64,000 nucleotides of DNA, taken from NCBI GenBank assembly GCA_022496805.1, contig CM040090.1, forward strand, positions 19,400,001 through 19,464,000, in the 5' to 3' direction. Below are positions 57,374 through 64,000 of this stretch, one piece after another (within the stretch, counting starts at the first letter, position 1; every line of letters starts with the position of its first letter). This DNA is from Pohlia nutans. Lineage: Eukaryota > Streptophyta > Bryopsida > Bryales > Mniaceae. The notes beneath the pieces were generated by a model. That model had not been told where the DNA came from. It saw only the letters and a program-made list of their open reading frames with translations, and searched no databases. The position numbers and the translations under genes are program-made.

Positions 57374-57382
57374 TTAGGGTTT
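57374..57382 (-). promoter_or_regulatory. Telo-box near the TAF1 transcription start
   Basis: TTAGGGTTT (AAACCCTAA inverse) about 90 bases before a good leader-exon donor (GTG then GTAAGT at 57470). Confidence 0.45.
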
Positions 57383-58534
57383 GAGGCACCACTGTTTCTC
57401 CCTCGCAGAATTCCCAGAACCGAAGCTCCGACGCTGTGTAACCTTCCGCTCCGTCGTTGCAGCCGTGGTAAGTAAAGCCCGTGCTCCTCCTCTGTATTGG
57501 CATTGCTGCCATTACACTCCTCGCTCCTCTCGTGCACTTGATAGCCTGCATGAAAATTACAGTCAGATTATTTGCTCCTGCGAGCTTTTTCTTCTTCCGT
57601 CCTAGATTGTTACGCCTGAATACGCTCTGAAAGCTTGTGCCCTTGTGCGCAACATTCAGAGCTTCCGATATTTGTTTTTCTTCATTGATGCATACAGCGA
57701 GCGGTTACTTTTTGTTTTCGGGACTGATTGAGAGCCAGTGATTCATCGTTAATGATTGTTAACGATTTAGGGTTCGGAGCTGATTCACTTCCCCTTTCTC
57801 TGCCTTATCAGAGAACGGAATGCTGTTTTTAATCAATTGCATCAATTTTGTAAGTGGATTAAACCTTTCGTATTTTTCCAGGTTTTTATGTCGCAGCTCA
57901 TTGTTGAGAACTGGTGACCCTGAAGTCTTCTTATGAATCATTATTTATTACTGAAGTGAAAGCCATCACCGACAGATATGATCGTGCCAACGAAATTTTG
58001 GAAGCAGTGAAATTTTGCTGCGAGATTCTGCATTTAGGAATTTTTTCTCTTCAAGCAATGAAGAGCAGGTTATAGTAACGTGTGACTATTCTACCAGGGT
58101 TTATTGTGATATGACGGGTTTAGTTCAAAGGGGCGAAATCGGGGAGGTTGATTAAGCCCCAAGGCAGTCAACGAAGTCCATAGAGCGGTGGTCAAAGCTG
58201 GCCGGGCCAGGCCAAGTGTGGCCGAATTGGTCTCGGGCGGAGGGCCTTGGAGGTCTCTATCTTATAAAAGAGAGGGGGCATCGACATGGTGCCCTCTCCT
58301 ATGTTCTTTTGTTTTTTTGATTAATCTGGCCACCGAAGATTCGTTGACTTGAGCAATCGAGTTAGTGTAAGGAGAATTGAGGGTGAGGAAGCAGAAACAG
58401 GTGTGAATTCCTACGAATTTCCACAAAAGCCTACATTGGATTTAGGGTTTAGGGCATGAGCTGTTACTGAGTGTGTTACTGAGTATGCATGAGTGATGTG
58501 ACACATGACTTCATTGGAAGCCTAAGCTAATGGT

Positions 58535-61500
58535 ATGAATACTGCTGTAGCTGAAAGGCTTGAAGTTGGGAGTTTCATGGGGGATATATACAAAGAAGAC
58601 AGTGAAAGGGACTATGATGATGATGAGGAGGACGATGGAGACGGAGAGGGGAATGGTCGGCAGATGCTGGGGTTTATGTTTGGCAATGTTGATGACTCCG
58701 GTGGCCTTGATGAAGAGTACCTCGATCAGGTTGCTACCAATTTTTTTGCTCGACAATATGGTTATTTTTGCTACAAATACCAAGATCCTAATGAACAAAA
58801 CGCTACAGAGAATGCAGGATTCAAGTCGACCTATCTTAGTTATCGTGTACTCTATTGATGGCTTACAACTTGCTCCTGAGTGCTGATGCCTAAGGTTGAC
58901 CTGAGTGTTTCCTTGTTCGTCAGAATCTCGTATCGTAGAATTTCCAGGCAGTTAAACGTCTTTAACGCTTGCGATTCCGGGAAATAGTTTTTTTGGGGTT
59001 GAACCATGTGTTTAGGATCCAATTACAAGAAGTAAGGTCACGCACAATCGCACTCAGTATGCTAATTGATACAAATTGGAAACGTATCTTATTTCAGTCT
59101 CCCGTTCCATGCGCTGTGAATAGTATCTTGGGAGTAGTTCGTCCTTACTTCACAGTTAGGCGTCAAATTAGTCTCTGTCATTGAGCGCAGGATTTAAGAC
59201 GGCCACCACGTTGTTGTTGCGAATAATATTACTTGAGCAACTAGATCAATAGCTGTCGGTGTTGGAACGAAGTACCCTGTGGCGTGGTTTACAAGGTCGC
59301 TTGTTTTTTTCTTTTTTGGTGTTTACAATCTGTTTCGGGCCAAAGGTGCTGCAGCCATCCAGCAGTAAAAGGTTTACGGTGGCCATTCAGTACGTAGTTT
59401 GTAGTCTTCATTTCTAGTAGAGGTGCTCTATTCCATATAATTCAGGTTATTAGACGACGTGGGGTCTTAGTAGTCGCCATCGATACACATGACTTTTTTT
59501 TGCTTTTTTGCTCCCATATTATTGGTGGTTCTGATCACGAACGGCTGTTATTATGCAGGATGCGAAGGAACATTTATCAGCATTGGCTACCCAGTTGGGT
59601 CCATCATTGGTTGATATTGAGGTAAGTGTCTTGGGGTTTTTACTTCTGTTCTAGAGATATATCTGCTGTTATTAGTTGGAGCGAGTTGAGATCCTCCCTG
59701 CACGTGATTTGTTGTAGAGGAATGTTTTACACTCTGATCATTTCAAAGTATCCGAATGAAATAGGCCCAGAATTTTTTAGGAGACTGTCAATTTCGTCGT
59801 GTCGGTATCATTTCTGGCGTCAGTTATTAACATTGTTGCTTAGCCAATATTTTCCTTAGCGATATATAACTAGAACTGCAAATTGAATCATTTTAGAGTG
59901 GATGAGCGCAATTACCCATCCTAATGCTGCACTCAAACTTACTCAAACTCTTCAGAAAGGGACAGAACAACAGTCTTTGAGGGATTAATATACATTTGGG
60001 CATCACCACTTCCTTCATTATCCGATATGATCCCTGAAAGACATGTTCATAGTCCAAGCGATGGTTTTCTCTTGCTGTTGGAGTGTTTGAGATTATGTCT
60101 TTACTTCTATCTTTTTACATTCCTGGTTGGCTGGGTGTGCAACAGCTTTACGCTAAGAAAAAGAAATTAGCAGATATCAATGCGGGTGAAGAGCACGAAG
60201 GTAACGTTAGCTCTGCAGCAAATAGAGTTATGTTTTTATGGTTGCAGACTCATGCATAGAATGTGTGATAGCGTATTGTTCGACATAGATAGTTTATTCG
60301 AGATCATCCATTTCATGGTGAAGTCTCAAAACATTTTTCAATTATCAAGTTTAGGATGCTATGAAATCCAGTTTATTGAGGTTCAAAATTTGCTCATATG
60401 AACTGTGTTCGTAAAACCCTTCGTTGGCATGGCTGGTAGGTTGGTCTATGAGTGAGGTTGAATATTCCGATTCTGCTTCTTGGTCGTATACTCCTTCAGC
60501 TTTTACCTTTTTAGTTTCAGATGTGTATTGAAAGGAGTCATTGATTCACGAGTATATTGTTGCAGATTATGATCAGAAGGCAGATGATGCAGTGGACTAT
60601 GAAGATGAACAAGAACAATATGAGGGTCCTGAGGTCCAACTTGCGCCTCAGGATATGCAATTTTATGCCGAAGCTGCCTTGGCTGGACCCACTAAATTGG
60701 TTGAAGAAGACAATTATGATGAGGACGATGATTTTGATTCCGAGCAGCGTACAGAGGCGAAGGTTGAAGACGAAGATTTTGATTCCGAGCAGCGTACAGA
60801 GGCGAAGGTTGACGACGAAGATTTTGATTCCGAGCAGCCTGCAGAGGCTAGGAATGAATACGAGGATTTTGATTCCGAGCAGCCTGCAGATATCAAGATG
60901 GAATCGCCTGTCAAGAATGACTCAGGTATAATATTGCATTCGGTCCTTCAGATATTTTGTTTTGAGCTTACTGATGAGTATTTCCTGAATGTGGGGCTTA
61001 AATGTTTCTTCAGATAAAAATAGAGATGGCCTTGAAAAGTTCTTTTCTGCACTTATTTTTCCGCTCGTTGTACTTGGGGAAAACCCTTATCGTTTTCTTA
61101 CTTCACATAACATTTGCTTAGCTCCTTCATTCCTCCGTGAACCTCAAAGGTGTAATGCAGCGAAGTGGAGATGCGCAGTACAAGAATCTAGGACTTATTT
61201 TAGATTTAATGTCTTGTATTCTGCATTGCCAAACCAGATTGAAATATAAGTTCTCCTCATAGGCTCAAGTGTGCTTACGATTAGAACTAAGATGAATATT
61301 ACTCCTGTATAGTACCGTGATCATGGATTTGGTATGTATAGTCTTTTGCTTAATTTTTTTACACCATGACGACTTTAAGATGCGTGCTTCAATCATGTCC
61401 TTGTTGTGGCCATGAAGTTTTAGACATTACTGAAATTTTTGACATTTATCCATTGATACGTCCCTTGACATATATCCCCGTGACTTCGATCTAATTTCTT

Positions 61501-63640
61501 CTATTTCTAATTGTTCAGAAACGGAAGATGCAGTTCCTCTGACACAAGATGACGATGAGGAAGTGCCTCCAGCACAAGAACAATGTCGAACCAGTGCAGT
61601 GGATATGATAGCTTCCGATGATGAAGTGGACGAGAAAGACGAGGACTGGGATAACATTTTAGGATCACAGGTATCATTTTAAACTTTCAACATGACTGTT
61701 TTGGTTGGGTATGTTTTTAGAGACGAAGCATCACACCTTTCTTATTCATATACTTGATACGTGCAGGAAACGACTTCCTCATCAAAAGAGCAAGAAGAGG
61801 AAGCAGCCAAGATTTCTCTGCCGGTGCTTTGTCAAGAGGATGGAAAAACGGTGCTTAGATTTTCAGAGCTTTTTGGAGTACGAGAACCTTATTGGGTCAT
61901 TGGTCATCGTAAAGGGCGACATAAGCGAGGTCCTATTAGAGGTCAGTTTCGTAGTTTGTAGAAATGAGTTCTTAGTGCAAGTAACTTAATGTGATGAACC
62001 TTTATCTTCTGTGAATGTTGCCTGTGCATTTTTTTCCTTAAATGCAATGATTAAATGTTATATCTAGAAAAAGACGACCTTCAAGGATGGCGAAGTCAGC
62101 ATAATGCGCAACACTTTGATGGCGGCTCTTGTCCTGAAGACAGCTGGTTGGATGTTTCTTAGTAAAGGAAAGAAAGAATGGATCTGTTTACAGAAGCACG
62201 AACTCATTGTCCCTAATTAATAGGGAATACAAGGAGCTCTATATGCGTAGAAATTTTTGGCCATCTTGGCCTTGCCTTACATTTTGAAGTTAACTTACAG
62301 GGTGATATGCCTCGATCTGAGTGGATGGAGAAGCTGATCCTGTGACTTCATTGGACAGAGAAACGAGATCCTCCAGAGGAGGAGGACGATGAAGAGACAG
62401 TACTCAAGAGGTGTTCGCAACAACCTGTACTTGCTGGTGACTCATCGAGTGCTGAAGGGGACTTTGAAAGCGGTAGCAGTTCGGAAGAGTCCGAAGGTGG
62501 GAGTGCAATTGAGGAAGACGGCAATCAGGCAGCACTTGTTCCTCGACGGAACCGGATTAAACAAAAGAAGCTCGTGTTTACCAGTGCAGAACCAATGAAA
62601 GGAGACAGTGATATTTATGAGATTGACATCGCAGAATTCAGAAGGAAAATTCCTGATGCAAATTTTGATCTTATTCATCAAGCAGAATGGGAAGATGGTA
62701 TAGTTTGGGACGCTTCAGACGCAACTAGACGAGGTGGATTCATGTCTGACCGTCGTGCCAGTCGTCAACTGGTTGAGTTGGACTCTGAAAGTGAGCAGAG
62801 TCACTTTTCTGATAATGATCACGAACGCCCGTTTACAGATCAACGTGAAGTAGGGTTGAGTGATTATTCCAACTGGCAGAGACCCGGTGTTGTAGAGCCA
62901 TTATGCCAGAGAAGTAACGAGGATGAGAATGAACTTCTTCTATCAGCAAAAACCTTACGACATCCACAAATGCTGAGACTTATGACTCGTTTCTTTCATA
63001 ACGAGCCTGATGGAGAATCAAGGGCTGAATTGTTGAAGCGTATCAGCAATATGACTCATGAAGTGAAGGAGAAAAACCAGGAGCTTGCTCGTGGTGATTG
63101 GCTCAGTAGCATTTTGTGGGGAGATCTGGAACCCGGTCTGCCAAGGTCAAAGGTGACTTCTTGTCTTCAATTTGGCATTAGGAGTAATGAATACACAGTA
63201 TTTATCTGATTCTTGTTAGTCGTCACTTCTACTAGAGATCTGCACTTTGAGGGTATCCTAGTTTACATCTTAAAAGTATATCAGGTTCTCAGTTCTAATC
63301 AATGTGGATTCAATTTGGTGCAGGTAATCTTAGATTTAATGGACCCCCAAATGGTGTTTGAGACATCTGAAGCAAAGAACGGCCAATCAATAAGTCTTCA
63401 TGCTGCCTCAGTTGTCCTTAGCCCAGGCGGAAAAGAAGGGGCTCCTGATGGTGCAGAGGGAACAGTTAATGCTACTTTGTCTTTGACTAGATTCAATATC
63501 AGCAATGACAAATATTACACAAATAAGAAGACCCATCAACAACAAAAGTCAAATGCAAAGAAAAGGGCCATTCATGGAGTCAAAGTGATGCATTCACTTC
63601 CAGCTATCAAACTTCAAAGCATGAAGCCTAAATTATCCAA
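58535..63640 (+). CDS. TAF1: TAF1, largest TFIID subunit, N-terminal part (nine exons)
   Basis: Exons read as 58535-58729, 59559-59621, 60146-60200, 60566-60925, 61519-61670, 61767-61941, 62068-62153, 62361-63152 and 63324-63640, all in phase; the 62153/62361 join is the weakest. About 730 residues are present. Plant TAF1 marks: GRQMLGFMFGNVDDSGGLD (TBP-binding TAND-like start), HLSALATQLG, KADDAVDYED, LPVLCQEDGKTVLRFSELFG, DWLSSILW and, at the start of the DUF3591 core, RFNISNDKYY and SMKPKLS. TAF1 scaffolds TFIID on promoters in the nucleus. Zinc-knuckle and bromodomain exons must lie right of the window. Exon 4 carries a 15-residue tandem repeat. A leader exon ending near 57469 with a GTAAGT donor is likely. 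Confidence 0.9.
60730..60909 (+). repeat. 45-bp coding minisatellite in TAF1 exon 4
   Basis: Four units of 45 bases starting GATTTTGATTCCGAGCAG, encoding DFDSEQRTEAKVEDE and variants. The first two differ by about one base; the third and fourth drift (PAEARNEYE, PADIKMESP). The frame is kept. Confidence 0.92.
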
Positions 63641-63754
63641 GTGGGTTCCTTTCTTCGTTGGTAGTTTTGTGTTACTCTGGTGTACCTACGTTAATTCTGA
63701 TGCTTCTTCAACTTCAGTGTTTGGTTAAGGTTTCATTTGCCTGTACCGTAGTAC

Positions 63755-64000
63755 CATAGCAGGTTCGTCCTAAAATAATTCTAAAAATAAAAACGTAAAA
63801 ATTAGAAAATTCTGAAGACAGAAAAACTAAAAATAGAATAAATTAGTTTTTGAAATATTTTGTTATTTCTAAGCTATTTAAGGTCATTTTTACTGATTTT
63901 TTGCTAAAAAACGAAAATTGAGAAATTCAGTTTTCGAGAGGCGAACCTTATTTTTTCAAAAAATAAATAAATTCATTCGCCAGGTGGCGAACCTGCTATG
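63755..64000. mobile_element. MITE at the right window edge in a TAF1 intron
   Basis: CATAGCAGGTTCG at 63755-63767 and CGAACCTGCTATG at 63988-64000 are perfect 13-base inverted ends. An inner GAGGCGAACC near 63940 and CGCCAGGTGGCG near 63978 add more inverted structure. The right target duplication lies outside the window. Confidence 0.75.

Noticed and set aside
58560..58886. 108-residue frame overlapping TAF1 exon 1.
   Set aside because: Out of frame with GRQMLGFMFGNVDDSGG, the conserved TAF1 start, so it is a shadow.

Overview
This is nuclear DNA of a land plant. The evidence is the gene set (a SAUR, a plant-type guanylate-binding-like GTPase with a long coiled-coil tail, plant TAF1, an REX4-type exonuclease, an EamA transporter), many GT-AG introns, Stowaway-type MITEs with CTCCCTCCGTCCC ends, telo-boxes near four genes, and a plastid clpP-like scrap inside an intron. 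The SAUR core is rather divergent, which may point away from the well-known crops, but I cannot fix the lineage. The DNA is AT-rich, gene density is about one per 10 kb, and I see no LTR retrotransposon.

Layout. At 0.2-3.4 kb is the 3' half of an EamA transporter (+). From 3.4 to 11 kb are small inverted-repeat elements. At 11.4-12.75 kb is a SAUR gene (+) with a leader intron carrying tandem repeats. From 13 to 26 kb are repeats, a broken REX4 copy interrupted by transposons (15.7-16.7 kb), and three related 1.2-1.7 kb inverted-repeat elements (21.1-25.8 kb). At 26.2-29.8 kb is an intact eight-exon REX4 gene (-). From 29.9 to 33 kb are MITEs, including one element nested in another. At 34.5-37.7 kb is a six-exon gene for a 322-residue membrane protein of unknown function (-). 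At 38.6-41.5 kb elements sit head to tail and inside one another. At 41.9-49.9 kb is a complete 17-coding-exon GBP-like GTPase gene (-). From 50 to 57 kb are a fold-back element, TTAA elements interrupted by two hAT-like insertions, and a near-perfect hairpin MITE. At 57.4-64 kb is the 5' part of TAF1 (+), which runs off the right edge.

The most notable signal is a superfamily of about 20 non-autonomous elements with ends close to CCCCTAAACG...CGTTTAGGGG, nearly all flanked by TTAA. Empty sites inside the window (a tandem duplicate at 7.5 kb, a paralogous element at 5.2/30.7 kb) show that insertion duplicates a 4-bp TTAA. Some copies have landed in the TTAA created by the family's own CCCTTAAACG terminus, and neighbouring copies share one TTAA. 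The signature resembles piggyBac, Kolobok or Sola-type elements; no transposase is present.

The genes do not form a pathway. REX4 (ribosome biogenesis), TAF1 (general transcription) and the GBP-like gene look like housekeeping loci, and each has a telo-box near its 5' end. SAUR is an auxin-response type gene. Exon structures were worked out by reading-frame continuity, not from transcripts.
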